Translations under genes and position numbers: made by a program
In this document: positions 43,331 through 56,252 of the stretch, piece by piece
How the letters are laid out: each line of letters starts with the position of its first letter
Position numbering within the stretch: position 1 is the first letter of the stretch
Notes under the pieces: generated by a model
The model's input: only the letters and a program-made list of their open reading frames with translations
Database searches by the model: none
What the model was told of the DNA's origin: nothing
NCBI GenBank assembly: GCA_037576215.1
Contig: JBANDB010000005.1
Span: 2,852,001 to 2,916,000, forward strand
From: Armillaria gallica
Taxonomy: Eukaryota > Basidiomycota > Agaricomycetes > Agaricales > Physalacriaceae
Length of the DNA stretch: 64,000 nucleotides
Direction of reading: 5' to 3'

Positions 43331-44865
43331 TCTAGATACTAAATCACACACATACTATCACCAATATTTAAGTTCAAGGGTGAGTACAGTAGAAGCACTC
43401 GTGGTGTACTTAGATATCAATAATCATTTGGGTTTGCTTCAAAACAACTTTGATTCAAATCTAGAAGTGTTTACATGAGATACACTAATCGCAACAGCAA
43501 GGTATATGGACATGGGGGTTTTGTAAGGTATGATTTGAGTGGTTTAGACTTGAAACAACTTCATCTAGAAGAGCTGGTAAGGCTTTAACTAGGGAAGCTT
43601 TAACAATTGAACAATCAAAGACCTAGAGGTCTACAAAGAGCATAATTGCTCTGGAGTACACGGACTTGATTACAACACATGCACTTGCACTTGCAACAAA
43701 GAACCAAAGTTCTATAAAGAGTACACAGACTTGTTAACTGTTCAAACTTAAAGTGTTCTAGAGCTTATTTCACTTCAACTAGGCAACATCTTTGGTCTGT
43801 GGTCGACTTAGCATATCTAGATCACTTTAGTCAGTGAGAGAGCACAAGGCCTTTATATGTGGAGCAGTTCAATTAACTAGCAAGGTGCAAATGCAGGGAT
43901 GACTCTTCTTCCTACTTAGTTCTTCTAGATTACTTATAGCTACTCTTTTGGGGTTGACTTGGTAAACTTAATTCACTTCAGTCAAGGATATGCAATAAAA
44001 CCAGTGATTGAGTAGGTAGCTATAAGGCTACTAGCACAAATGCAGGAGAATGCTTTTCTGCCATTATGCATCTAGTCACTGCTAATTTATATAAATTCTA
44101 GCTTAGGTATAGGAGCTTGTATCTAAAAGTAATTATGGTACAAGCTCTGGTTATCAATACAAATGATGAGTAATTAATTTATAAGGATTGCACCATTCCA
44201 AGGTTTCTATTCAGTCAGACAAAATGACTAGTAGTCATTCTATTGCTGAGGAGTGCCCTAATGGTCTGTATGAATCTCTCACTCTTCCTTCATGCCTTAC
44301 CATGTGGATTCCTATTCAATACTACAGCTTGTGTGGTATTTTGAGGATGTAACCACTGATTATGATCAATCATTGGACTGAGATTGTATTGCTTTGATCA
44401 GTGTGCAATCTTAATTAGCTATCTCAGCACCAAGTGTCAGTTATTCAGTTATTTCAGGTTTAGTCATGTTCTAGACTAAGTTCATTTCATGGTGTGAATC
44501 GTTGTGGACTTAGCAATCCTTTTCTAAGTTCATTCCAGTTGTCAAGATGATGAGTAATCTAGTCCTTCTGTGTTCTGCTTTATGTTTATAACTCATCTTG
44601 ATGTGTCCCTTGATTCTGACTGTAAATAGTCTTGTTTTGGGCAGAGAATAGCATTCAGTATTGAAGGCTTATAGGGTTGACTCATCTAGATGTTGCTTTT
44701 AAGTCCATTCTGATACTGCAAAGCTCACTATCTTATATAGTATACTAGCTATTAGTGTAAAGCCTTCACTATAGCTCTCTGTACCACTTGTAGACTGTGC
44801 TATTTGATAGAAAATCACAAAATCTACAGGTGGCCTAATACCAAGTGTATCAATGGGCCACAACA
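43330..44865. mobile_element. CTAG-rich insertion in the left arm of IR-1
   Basis: About 1.5 kb absent from the right arm, so inserted. About 18 CTAG tetramers, several as TCTAGA, roughly three times expectation. It may be a solo LTR, but I could not fix termini or a target duplication. No gene. Confidence 0.4.
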
Positions 44866-45540
44866 ACAACAACAAAGAAGACAATGAAGATGACAACGAT
44901 GGGGGTGGGAGAGGCAATGCTCTCATGCACTGTCCTGGGAGTATATGGGGGAGCAATGCTGGAGCAGGAGAGAGTGGAAAGGAGCATGCTGAATGGCAGG
45001 ACACATTGAGAAAGAGAGCAGGATGAGGTTTGGGATGCTGACAGCCAATGATAATGATGATGGATACACTGTGTTGGGCATTGATAGAGCAGTCAAATGC
45101 ACACCAAATGTGCTAACAATTGTTGTTCTACAATGATTTGCCTGCCCACCACTGCCCGCCTTGCCAAACATCAACATTGGCCTGCTCTGGTCCACTCAAA
45201 CCACTCAGCCACCTCAGAGTCATATAACCTCTTTTATTTGGCATGGGAAACATGATTCTGGTGTGCGCTAGGCTTCCTGATGCATAGGTCATTGTGTGCC
45301 AGCACTGCATCCCTATCCCTATATTTTCTCCCCTATATCCCTCTCTACAGGCTAGCCACCATCCGACAGACCTCACCACCCCTGTTTTCAACATCAGAGA
45401 ATCAAGTGGTGAGGTCCCTTTCTCTCTCAGATGTATCCATCACCATGAATACAGCACCAACACCTCCCCATTTGTTTTCCCCATCCCAATGATGTCGTGA
45501 CCGCCATGATGACACGCAGACCATCCATGTAGATTGAATA
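44866..45540 (+). repeat. Inverted repeat IR-1, left arm part 2
   Basis: Reverse complement matches 50950-51620 (shared segments on purine-rich 'ggagcatgctg...caggaca' and 'gacctcaccacc'). Short frames on both strands are not supported. Confidence 0.65.
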
Positions 45541-46019
45541 TAATATACATCTATTTAAGGCCTTCTAGGCCAGTGGTTATATTGTGTGCTATCATGATAT
45601 TGTTTCTAATGTCTAGTGTTTGAATCCTTTTGAGTGCAATAAACTTTTCTTTAATTCCCCCCCAAAAAGGTAATCCAGACCTCAGCTGATGAATCCAATG
45701 TTTTATGTTTGCATATCATTGGGTTCATATCAGGAATGGGTTATAAAATATATTTTTAGGCTATTTAATTTTTTGCCCATCTCAGCAATGAGCAGGAAGG
45801 CATGAAACTAAGCTCAATGCCATACCAGGCATTGAGCTAGCTATTTAGCCTGTGGCAGTGCCCTAAGCTGATGACCAAGCACACCAGATTCGGAATTTGG
45901 GCCACTTGTGGCAATGTGGACCTAGCCCAGCTGTGACTAGAGCCCTTGAGAATTCAATAGATTTTGCTGGCTAGCTCCATTGCCTTAGGCAAATCCTGGC
46001 CACCACAGGTGGACACTTA
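45541..46019 (+). repeat. Third copy of an IR-1 segment
   Basis: 45700-46010 matches 53220-53520 in the same orientation and 41540-41830 inverted ('caatgagcagga', 'gtggcagtgccc', 'gagaattcaat'). It joins directly to the truncated chromovirus. Confidence 0.6.
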
Positions 46020-48985
46020 CGTCTGTGAACCAGGCAGCACCAATGTTGTGCCTACCTAAGAAGGATCAGCACTTGTGTACAGTCATTGACTGTTGCCAAC
46101 ATAATGAGAATATGGTTAAGGATGTCACACCTATGCCTGATCAGGATAGTATATAGGAGGATATCACCTGTGGGAGATACAGATCAAAAATAGATCTGTC
46201 TGATGCATACAAGCAAGTCAGGATTGTATCAGATGATATATGAAAGACTGCATTCATGACTATCTGGGACACATATACTAGTGCAGTCATGTAGCAGGGT
46301 GACTGCAATGCTCCAGCAACATTCCAGAGGCTCATGACATCCATATTTCAGGATGTCATTGGGACATTCATGTATGTCTACATCGACAACATTTTTGTAT
46401 TCTCAGACTCCATTGAGGAACATCAGCAACACCTCCACATAATTTTCAACCACCTGAAAGAGCAGGCATTATATTTGAAGTGGAAAAAGTGTGAGTTATA
46501 TGCACAAAGGGTTGAGTGTCTGGGCTATATAATTGATAATGATGGACTACATGCTGATGAGGATAAGTTAACATGGATCCTGGAGTAGAGAACCTCATAG
46601 TCATACCTGGATATACAATGATTTGTAGGGTTAGTCCAGTACCTGTTGCTGTTCCTACCAGACATCACAGCCTACATGGGGCTATTACTGGCCATCACAC
46701 AGAATGGGAATGCTTTTAATTGACACCCAATTCACCAGAGGTGCTTCAACATGATTAAGAGAATGTGCAGCAAGACACCAGTATTATGCCTCATCAATCC
46801 AAGGAGAGACGAACCAATATGGATTGTATGTGATGCATCAAAATCAGGTGTCAGCATGATGTATGGCCAGGAAGAGAGTTGGCAGGACTGCTGACTGGCT
46901 GGATTTATGTCCAAGAAGTTTACATGCACACAGCACAATTATAGGATGCATGAATTGGAGACTCTAGCAATATTAGAGGCATTGATGAAGTGGGAAGACA
47001 AATTGATTGGGTACTGTGTATATATCATCACAGATCACAAAGCCCTTGAAATTTTCAAGACTCAAGTGCATCTTACAGGCCATCAGATGAGGTGGATAGA
47101 TTACTTGTCACGATTTGACTTTGATATTACATACATAAAAGGAGAGGATAATAAAGTCACAGACCGCCTCTCCCACTATTATGAAATAGACCAGATGGAT
47201 GATGTCCATAAAGCTCAGGAGTATGTTTGGGCAGATGTACATATTGACTCCATGGGGGAGGATCTCCCCCTGGACCAATTCAAAAAAGTCGCACAGAATG
47301 TGGTGGAAATACATGCTATACAGGAGGATGGGAGGCACCGTTCTCATCAGCTACAAGAGAAAGTAGAGCTGTGAGATGTGGAAGCCAAAGAAGTGAGGGA
47401 GAATGAGCTACCTCAAGAAGAAATGAGTCACCAGGAGCTGGACACAGATATACCACCTGGATACAAGATATCTGACAAGGGCATGACATTAGGAGACATG
47501 TTGGATGCTGGTCCATGCTTGACAACCATACTACTAACTGAGAATGATTTTCTCCAGAGTGTATGTTCCAGATATGCGAGTGATGCATTATTCAAGTTGG
47601 TCCTTGCCTCCCTGAATGACTACAAACCATTCACCATCCACAATGGCCTGATCTTCACAATGAACCACAGTGGTACAGGGGTGATATGTGTCCCATGGTC
47701 CAAGCACAGAAAAGAATCAATATAAGGAATCATCCTGGATCAGGCACACCGAACACTGAGACACTATGGATTTCAACAAACATCAGAATACACACACTGC
47801 TAATACTGGTGGCCCCACATAGTGATGGATGCAAAGGAGTTCTGCAAGACCTGTGCAGAATGTTAATAGAGTAAAGGAAATACAACTTTACCTAGTGGGA
47901 AACTTCATTCACTACCAATACCCACGAAACTGTGGGATTCAATCGGAATGGATTTTATTGGCCCATTTCCAGAGGTCACAACAGATGATGGCCACAAAGT
48001 GAACTACTTGTGGGTGGTGGTGTGTAGAATGACAAACATGGTACATCTCATAGCCATCCACACCACAATGTCAGCACAACAACTACCAGTAATTTATGGT
48101 TACATGGTCTTCCAAGCTCAATTGTGAGCAATAGAGACCTGAAGTTCATGTCCAAATAGTGGCATGAATTGCACCATATCCTGGGTGATGTCGACTTCAT
48201 TTCACCCACAGATGGATGGGCTGACAGAATGCACAAACAGATCTATTAGACAGATCTTCCATGCAGACCTTCAACCTGACCAGAAAGACTGGTTTGGAAA
48301 GATGGATCTTACTGAATTTGCTATCAATGCTAGCATCAGTGACATGACGAAGTATGCACCATTCAAGGTTAACAGCAGTTATCTCCCATCAATGCTGCGA
48401 GAGATATGCGATCCCATCCCTGTTGCTCCTGGGATACACATGTTTGCATAGAATGCACTGTGTCACCTGGCTGATGCTCATGATGCCATCATTGAGAGTC
48501 ACATTTTCCAGACTCACCAGGCCAACAAGAAATGATGTGATGAACCTATAATATCAGAAGAGGACCTGGTATACTTGTCAACCAGGAATCTGAGCTTGCC
48601 AAAAAGGCAGGCTATGAAACTGTTCCCAAAGTTTGTGAGGCCTTATTGGGTGAAGGAAGCATTACCAGACTCTTTGAACTGTGTGCTGGAGCTGCCTGCA
48701 GCTCTCAGGGCACATCATATCCACCCGAACTTCCACATTAGCCTACTAAGGCCTTATCATGCAAATAATGACATGCTATTTCCTAACCAGGCACACCCTG
48801 AACCATATGATTTTGGCACACTGGATGATGCTGAGTGGTTTGTTGATGAGATTATTGGCTGCCATAGAAGGGGTAAGATGCTCAAGTTTGAAGTACAGTG
48901 GAGCCTCGGTGACATGACATGGGAGCCTCACGACACAGGCCATGCTGTAGGATTTCACCCTTTTTTTATGCTGATCAGCATTTGA
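46020..48985 (+). pseudogene. Chromovirus (Ty3/Gypsy) pol relic with chromodomain
   Basis: 5'-truncated pol on the plus strand, broken by many TAG/TGA stops and frameshifts. In order: RT from about 46023 (PKKDQHL, KIDLSDAYKQV, and a changed catalytic box YVYIDN at about 46375); RNase H at 46800-47190 (CDASKSG, ELETLAILEAL, TDHKALEI); integrase at 47700-48560 (MDFIGPFPEV, HPQMDGLTE); and a C-terminal chromodomain at about 48820-48950 (WFVDEIIGCHRRGKMLKFEV...MTWEPHD), which defines chromoviruses. Gag, protease and LTRs were not found. Longest clean pieces are 46334-46588, 46907-47374 and 48575-48985. Non-functional. Confidence 0.9.
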
Positions 48986-50940
48986 GAAAATGCCACCTGG
49001 ACTGCTAACTAGTGACACAGCCACAACCACAGCTTTGGGACCTTTTTCCTTATTGGAAAGACCATGGGCAGCGGCTATTTGGACCTATTTGAATTCGCAT
49101 ACTTGTGCTTCTGGTGCAAACAAGCTATTTGTCATTTTCCCCCATATTCTCCCAAGACTGTCTCATGGCGGTGTCACCTGTTGGCAAGATTTGTCCTTAT
49201 AAACGGTTATATCCCTTTACCCCCCTGCCCCACCATAATACACCTGCAGTGTTTATGTATGTTTTTCCAACCCAATCACTTTCTTGACATCGCTAACTCC
49301 AAAATAGATTCCCTATGATACATTAGTGGTTTACTTTGTTCTCTAGACAAAGGACCCCTGTTTCCAGTTGAACACTATTGCTGCTCAGCAGCGCAACTCA
49401 GGCATTTATACTGCGCTATGGAACAGGCCACTTGCTAAGCTCTTTCTTCTCGGAGTCATCAGCCATTTGGTTGCAAAAACAGATTCAACCCTCACCATGC
49501 TCTTTGTCATTGTTTCAAACCTCTTCATCCTTCATTTTGCCCATGAAAGCCAACAGCAAGCTACATACTGACCATTGCTCCCTTCCATTAACAGGTCTTT
49601 TTCATCATCTGTCTATGAGAGACTAACAGCAAGCGACTAAAAAAGCTGCAAAACTCAAAGTATGTTTCATTCATGTCACTTCTTGATCATTCTAAATGGT
49701 TGTTTCAGAAAATTGCTCCTTAATTCATAGCTTTCACCACAGACACGGATGACAGGCACGTCTTGTATGAAGCAGATGTTTGATCGAAAGTAGATGCGAT
49801 CCAACTGTGGTTGTCGATTGTCCTTCTATACGTACATTTTGCAACAGTTGGAGACCCTTCTAAGATGCATAGATCAAGGCATTGTCTCCATTATAAGCAG
49901 AGAATAGAAATGCAGTACTTCGTCGCTCAACCTCCTGGCACAAACTTGAATCGATGAAGAATCAGCTCTGGCTATAGAAAATGTAGATAGAGAGCCTCAC
50001 AAGCTTCTATTCACATATGGGCTTGACGATTGGTCGGTGGACTTCTGCGTTGCCTGCATGTATTCAGCATAGATGCACCTTTTGGTTAAATCATCAATGA
50101 AGTCCTGCGTGACTCAGCACGAGGCAACAGCTTAACTACCTACCAAGCAATCTACCTTCTCCGCTGCCTCTGTCCAGAAAAAAGGTCAATTTCCATGGAT
50201 ATACATGAAAGATCGCTGTATGTCTTGAAAAACTTTTCACTCAGAAGAACAATGTCATTGACTATCAATATGTAGTCTAGTGCAGAACCCAAGTGCATGT
50301 TCAAGTTCGCAAGGCCAACTGAAAGAAGCACAGGGGTGATTATATATTTCAAAGTAGAGCTACGACGCTGCTAACTATTTTTGAAGGCATTATCGGATAA
50401 GATATAAAGAAGACTGACAATATACATGTTTTTCTGCTTGCCTGGCAGGTTCTGTAGCCTTGGTGAGAAAATGCGAGCTGGTGGCAGCCGAAGGCCACCA
50501 CCGAGTGAGTCTTTTTCGAACCAAGTGTACGAGTCTTTGTCTTTACTCGGTTTTCTCCCAGATCGTTAATGGGTTATCAGCGATCACTGTTTTTAAAAAA
50601 TTTCCACCTGTAAATGTCCATCTTACCCTCTTGTTTGTCCATCTTACTTGTGCAACTTGGCACTCGCCAGTAATACTTGCCAACAGTGGAAAGCTTGCTC
50701 AGTGAATATATTAAATTAATCAGCTGTTAGCGTTTGCGGCAAGCTCCTTTTATACTGGTAACTGCAGTCTGGTAGAATGTATCTGGAATATTCAACACAA
50801 AGTACTCCATATATCCAAGTATCGTGAAAAAATAATAATGCCAAATGTTCAGGAATCTTCCGGCTTGTGCTTGAAGCAAACAGGAAAGAATCAGGGACCG
50901 GCGCGGGATGCGTCACTACATGGATAATTTATATGCATAC
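48986..50940. other. Unassigned CpG-retaining stretch
   Basis: No gene recognised in any frame. The sequence keeps CpG dinucleotides, unlike its neighbours, and seems unrelated to the repeats on either side, so it may be younger or single-copy. Confidence 0.4.
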
Positions 50941-53520
50941 CACAAGTATTTTCTGAAATAAAAAAATTAAATACTACTGCTCTGAGCAGCATGAGGGTAG
51001 AGAGCCCAGGCAGGCATGGGGCATGTGCTAGTTGAGAGAATGGGCACACTGTATGTCCAAACGGAATGTTGGTGGGTTGTTGTTGCTGCCAGGATGTCGG
51101 TGGCATGGGGAAAACAGGCAGGGATGTGTCAGTGCCATTTTCACAGCAGCAGAGAGATTGAAAATGGAAATGGACCTTACTACTGTGTTCCCCAATGTCA
51201 ATAATGAGGGTGGTGAGGTCCTTGCGATGGTGGATAGGCCATAGGACTATGAATAGGGTGGAATGGATGGGGATGGGGATAGAGTGCTGATGCACAATGA
51301 GCAGGGTATCAGGAGGCCTCACACACATCTGATTCATATTCCCCCACCTAAAAAATGAGGGGTACACAAATGTCAGGTGGTTGGGGGAGTTATAGGGCAG
51401 GTGGGAGCTCGATATTGGATTTTGGTGAGGCAGGGAGTGGTGGGCAGGGTGATGGTCATATGGGCATGGTTATGGGTGCAATTGTTGTACCCTCAAGTTC
51501 TTCTTTGAGGCCTAAAAAGGCTTGCTCATTATCATCATCCTTCATTGTTGGTGTCCTAATCTCTGTCCTGCCCTCCTCCTCAATGTCTCCTGCCCTCCAG
51601 TGTGCTCGCTCTATGCTCTCCTTCTCCAGTATCCCTCCCCTATATTGACCCATGGCACCGCTGCAGAGCATAGCTGTCTCTGCCCCTATCACCATTGTCA
51701 CCATCATTATCTTACTCATTGTTGTCATGGCCAGTTTTGCCTTCTGTAGCCCATCCTGTGCTGAGATGGTGGCTGATATTAAATCCCCAGACATATGACA
51801 CACTATTGTGGTGTGTGGAACTTGTGTGTGGCAGCAATTGGCGCTGATCTCAATGTGAGAGGAGCTGGGTAGGTTGGGATAGAGATGGTGAGGAGCTATT
51901 TTCATAGCCATAATGGGGCATTGCAGTTGTTGTCATCGCCATCCATGTTGGAGACATCATGGTCATCATCGATGGGTGTAGCACATGGGGTGGCCTCATT
52001 CAAGGGGTTATGCAGGTGGTGGGGGTAGGATGCACACAATCTGGGGCTCTTGGGGCCACCAGATGTGCTGAAAAGATCTAAAACAATATTAAAAGTAAAA
52101 TAAATAAATGAAACATACCATTGTTGCTAAGAAAGCACATGATTTGCATGCTAGGCAAGTGTTGAGGGGAGGGGAGGTGGTGGTCAAAGAGAGAAAAAGA
52201 AGCTGCACAGCCACTCAATTGCTGTGCAGACTTATGGTCTGGGGTGATTGAGTGAATGGAATGCATCCTCAGAATGCATCCCCTGCTTGAACCACCCACT
52301 CTGAGGCCTTGGAAATAGATGGAATATAATATTAAAACTATTTACAATATATGTATGTAGTTTTTAAGACTTTAAAGTTTTATAATTTGTTGATATTTGC
52401 TATTTAATCATCAAAACTTTGAATTTTGTACATTTTTAACAGTAGTTTAGTTCTGTAGTCCTATACAATGTTTCAATGGATGTATTTTTTTCTGCAAGTA
52501 GTACTATTTATATTGTACTATTGGCCCCAGGTGTCTGATCCACCCCAATCTACACATATGTGCCTCTTTACTGACTTGAAGCCTTAAGTGAAAGTCAATT
52601 CAACATGAAAGTTGTGAATGTCTCTAAGCTTGTTTTCATTATTGGATATGGTTATAGCATATGCTACTCAGGGCAGCATCAAATATGAGTTTATGGTGTA
52701 CTATATAAGTGCTACATACACTTTATTTGATAATCTACAGTATTTTGGTTGTGTAGAGGCAAATCTACCTCTAAAAACTCAGTTTTCAGAGCTTCTTCCC
52801 CCATATTTGCTCTGTATATTCTCATTGGGTACATGTACTGCTTTACATCTGACATAAATAATAGAAAGACTTATAAAATCCATGTTGGATTCATTTTTGA
52901 TGCACAGAAGGGTGTAAAGAATGCAAAATTGCAGAATTATTGTGAGGAGCAGTGCTATTTGATCCATCTGGCAAATTTCAAAAACTCCTGCAATAATATT
53001 TTCAATACTTTCCAGCTTGCAAATTGAATAATTAATTGTATTGAACAATGAATAAGTAATATATCTATGTCTCTACAATTGAAGTAGGCTATTGTGGCCA
53101 ATATACCAAATTTTGGCCTGCTTTCAAAAAATGCACAGCTACCACATTGGGAATGATATTCTCCTATAGTTGGCTGCATCCAAGCGAGCATAGTTGCATC
53201 TGGCCAAAATAAGCAGCACATGGGTTGGGAGGCAGCGCCATGATATGCAATATTATTTTTAGGGTCTGTACAATTTTTTTGGGCTCAAACAATGAGCAGG
53301 AGGGCAGGATATTTGGTGCCTGATCCAGTACCCAATCCCCAATGCCCAGGATGCATGTAGACCCTATCTGGCAATCCAGCTATGTGGAAATTGGTCTGGC
53401 TATATGGGAAATGGCCCAGCTTCCAGTTAATAGTCTGGCAGCTATATGGCACCAGTTTCTAGAGCTAGCCAGGCCTGTGGCTAGCTCCACAGTATAAAGC
53501 CTAATATTGCTGTCCACAGC
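50941..53520 (-). repeat. Inverted repeat IR-1, right arm (uninterrupted)
   Basis: Reverse complement of the left arm (41540-43330 plus 44866-45540), without the 1.5-kb insertion. Several short frames on both strands are not supported. The 9.5-kb interval between the arms includes the chromovirus relic. Confidence 0.7.
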
Positions 53521-53589
53521 TCATACAACAATGTAAATACACTACAGAATTAAAAAAACCCATTGTACAAAAAAAGTGATGATAGAGGT

Positions 53590-53724
53590 CATGGGAATGA
53601 TAAAAAGCAGTAATATTCAGAAATTGGTATCAGTGGCGATGGTGGCATCATACAGATCAATGGACAGCACCATTGTCTCCAGCACCCTCAAAAACAGAGG
53701 CAACAAGATGACAGCACTGAACAG
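53590..53724. repeat. One unit of the about 160-bp tandem repeat, left of L2b
   Basis: Contains 'ggacagcaccattgtctccagcaccc', the unit core. The array resumes at about 58440 after the LTR, so L2b split it. The last four bases, ACAG, are the LTR's target duplication. Confidence 0.6.
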
Positions 53725-54790
53725 TGATGGGCCTTAGACTTCCGTGGCAATGGCAACACCAACTTGGAATGAGCTTGGTTAATTAATGTAGTGACATGGC
53801 AATCAAGGCGATTGTGTGTGCAAGTGGTTCATGGCACCTCTGTGCAGTAGAACAATTCCTCTATATGCAAGAATACACTGCAACTTTAAGTCTGCAAAGT
53901 AGTACTGCTTGGTAGTCGAGTACTAGATGCTAAGGCTATAAGCCGGTAGGGTTCTCTCAAAGTGAGAGGGAACAAAAATGGGTATGATGTGAATACCACG
54001 AATTCATGTGAGAAAACATGTGGTGAGACTAGAAAATGTCACTGGATGGTAATCTGAGCAGGGAGAATAATAGAAGGTAGACTAAACAGTCAGCAATAGT
54101 CTATGGGTGAGTGAGGCAATGAGAAAATGGTGTAGGGACTGCAAGTGGCGAAATAAACATGGAACAAGGTGCTGAGGGTGGACTGGCAAGAGAAAACATG
54201 GAACCATGAAAACTAGCGGTGATACTGGTCCTATACAATGTGAGGATGCTGAGTCGATGTCGAAACTGGTCTAGTACTGAAACAATCCTATCCTATGTCA
54301 AAACTAACCTTCAAGTCCACTCGAGGGACTGATACTATATGAAAACTTGCTGAACTGATCCTAAGTCTGCTCTGAGACTACCCAAGTGGGTGATGATAAC
54401 AATGGTGAAAGGGAAACTGTAAAAACTCCAATGGTGTGAAAGTGAAACAATGACAGCCTATAAAAGATAATGGGGACGAGGTATGGCACAGTGATCATGT
54501 ATTGGCACAGTATGAGCATGCACCAATAGTGTTAAGAGTGGAGTGCACAGTGAAGGACTCTTCACAGTTAAAAACCATGGAATAACTCTGGTGAGCTCAA
54601 GAGTGGATGTGCAATTGAGAATATGCTGGGGTAAATGGTATATTGCTGTAGAACAGTGAATAGACATGGTTTACTGGTGATAGACTAGTGCATTGAAGAG
54701 ACTCTGTGCATGCAAGCTAGAAATGCAACAGCATCAAAGACACTGATCACACCCACACCCAACACTACACACACAAACCCTCAAGTTCAT

Positions 54791-54800
54791 TGGGGGATTC
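54791..54800 (+). other. Polypurine tract of the ACTAGT Copia element
   Basis: TGGGGGATTC directly precedes the LTR start TGATGTG. The position and purine run fit the plus-strand primer of an LTR element in plus orientation. Confidence 0.5.
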
Positions 54801-56252
54801 TGATGTGATAGAAGCAGATAGAAACACAAGAACCAAACTCTCAAAATATAAGATATGCAAGTACAGCGATGATACGCCATCTACGCGTTCACACCTAGAT
54901 TTTGCGATTTTATACAAATACTATTGCATATCTACCTTACACTAGTGATACAAAAAGGACTATAGCTGAGGCTTTGAGCTGATAGTTAGACTAGTATGCA
55001 GCTAGTAGAGCCAGGACTTAGATGCGATACCACTAGTGGGTCAACTCTACCAGCCGGCCATACTAGTGACTTGAATGCTAGCAAGGTTAACTAAATATAG
55101 CCACTAGCAGACGAGTAACACGACTAGCGCACCCAACAAGAGGCAGAGGGCACAAATCTCGTGAAGTTCAGTCACTAGCAGACCGATCTGGGCACACAAC
55201 GCCTAAGTCAGGTTAACTAGTCATGTGGCAATCTCGAAGCAGGACTTAGAAATGAATTGGCGACAGATTAACCTTGCGGCAGATCTGACTAGTGCGATAT
55301 GGATCTATTACGATCAGGACTAGTATAGCCGGGTTGCGCCTTCAATCACGATCGACAGCTGCTACAGGCACGTTCGCCGGTTCCGTCGTTTACCCTTGAC
55401 ACTAGTGGAGCGTTGCTGCACCAAGGATATGGAATACCACCACTAGCGGAGCTCCTAGGCCCACTAGTCAGCAAGCGACCATTTCTAGACCAACTATTGC
55501 GTGATTATTCACCATTACTCGTGACTAGCCAAGAAATTCTTATCAATAATACCCCTCTAGTCAGTTATTTATATCTCGATTGTACCTTGATTGTCAGTAT
55601 ATAAGTAGTAGAATAGGCTCACATGTGGCAGGCAAGCCATCCCCGCAATTGTGACCTACTAGTCAGTATCTAGTGCCCTAATTAAAGGCTTTTGTGCTTA
55701 ACCTCGACGAAGCGGCTACTAGTTGCTAAGTTACCCATAGCATTGAGTGAATAGAAGTGTCTTAGAGCAATCTTTTGTGTCCTGCAAAGGCCAAGAGTGT
55801 TTCAAAGTTAGTTCAAGCAAGTTCTCGAAGTTTAAAGTATTATTCTTAGGCCAAGAGCGCCACTAGTCTGCCTAGCAAGCGACTAGTCAAGTGTTTATTC
55901 ACTTGTAAGACATTATAGGGCCAAGAGAGCCACTAGTTCGAAGCAGTCCCAGTCAGAGCGAGTGCAGTAGCTCAAGTCGAGTCACTATTCATCCAATTGT
56001 GTCTTACCAACCCCACTAGTGCAAGTAGTACGCTTGTATAGCTCACTAGTAACGAAATAAAACATCTGTGAACAACTTTCCTTGATTATTGAAGTCTGCA
56101 GAGTGCTTCTATCGTACTCGAAACGCCTGAATTCAATACATTGGTGATAAGTGTAGAGTTAGTGTTAGGTTTAGTGTTGTTGGTGTTCATTGCCAGCCAC
56201 TAGTCCTTTTGCCACTCGCCGTTACTGAGCACATCAGTGATAGCACACATCA
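54801..56252 (+). mobile_element. Copia-like 3' LTR crowded with ACTAGT
   Basis: Starts TGATGTG after a polypurine tract and ends CACATCA at 56236 or 56252 (7-bp inverted termini). I count 17 ACTAGT hexamers and 5 ACTAGC here, against about 0.35 ACTAGT expected in random sequence. The element is 5'-truncated; no RT or integrase was seen upstream and no target duplication can be checked. Assignment to Copia is by LTR style only. It is CpG-rich against its surroundings, hence probably young. Confidence 0.65.
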
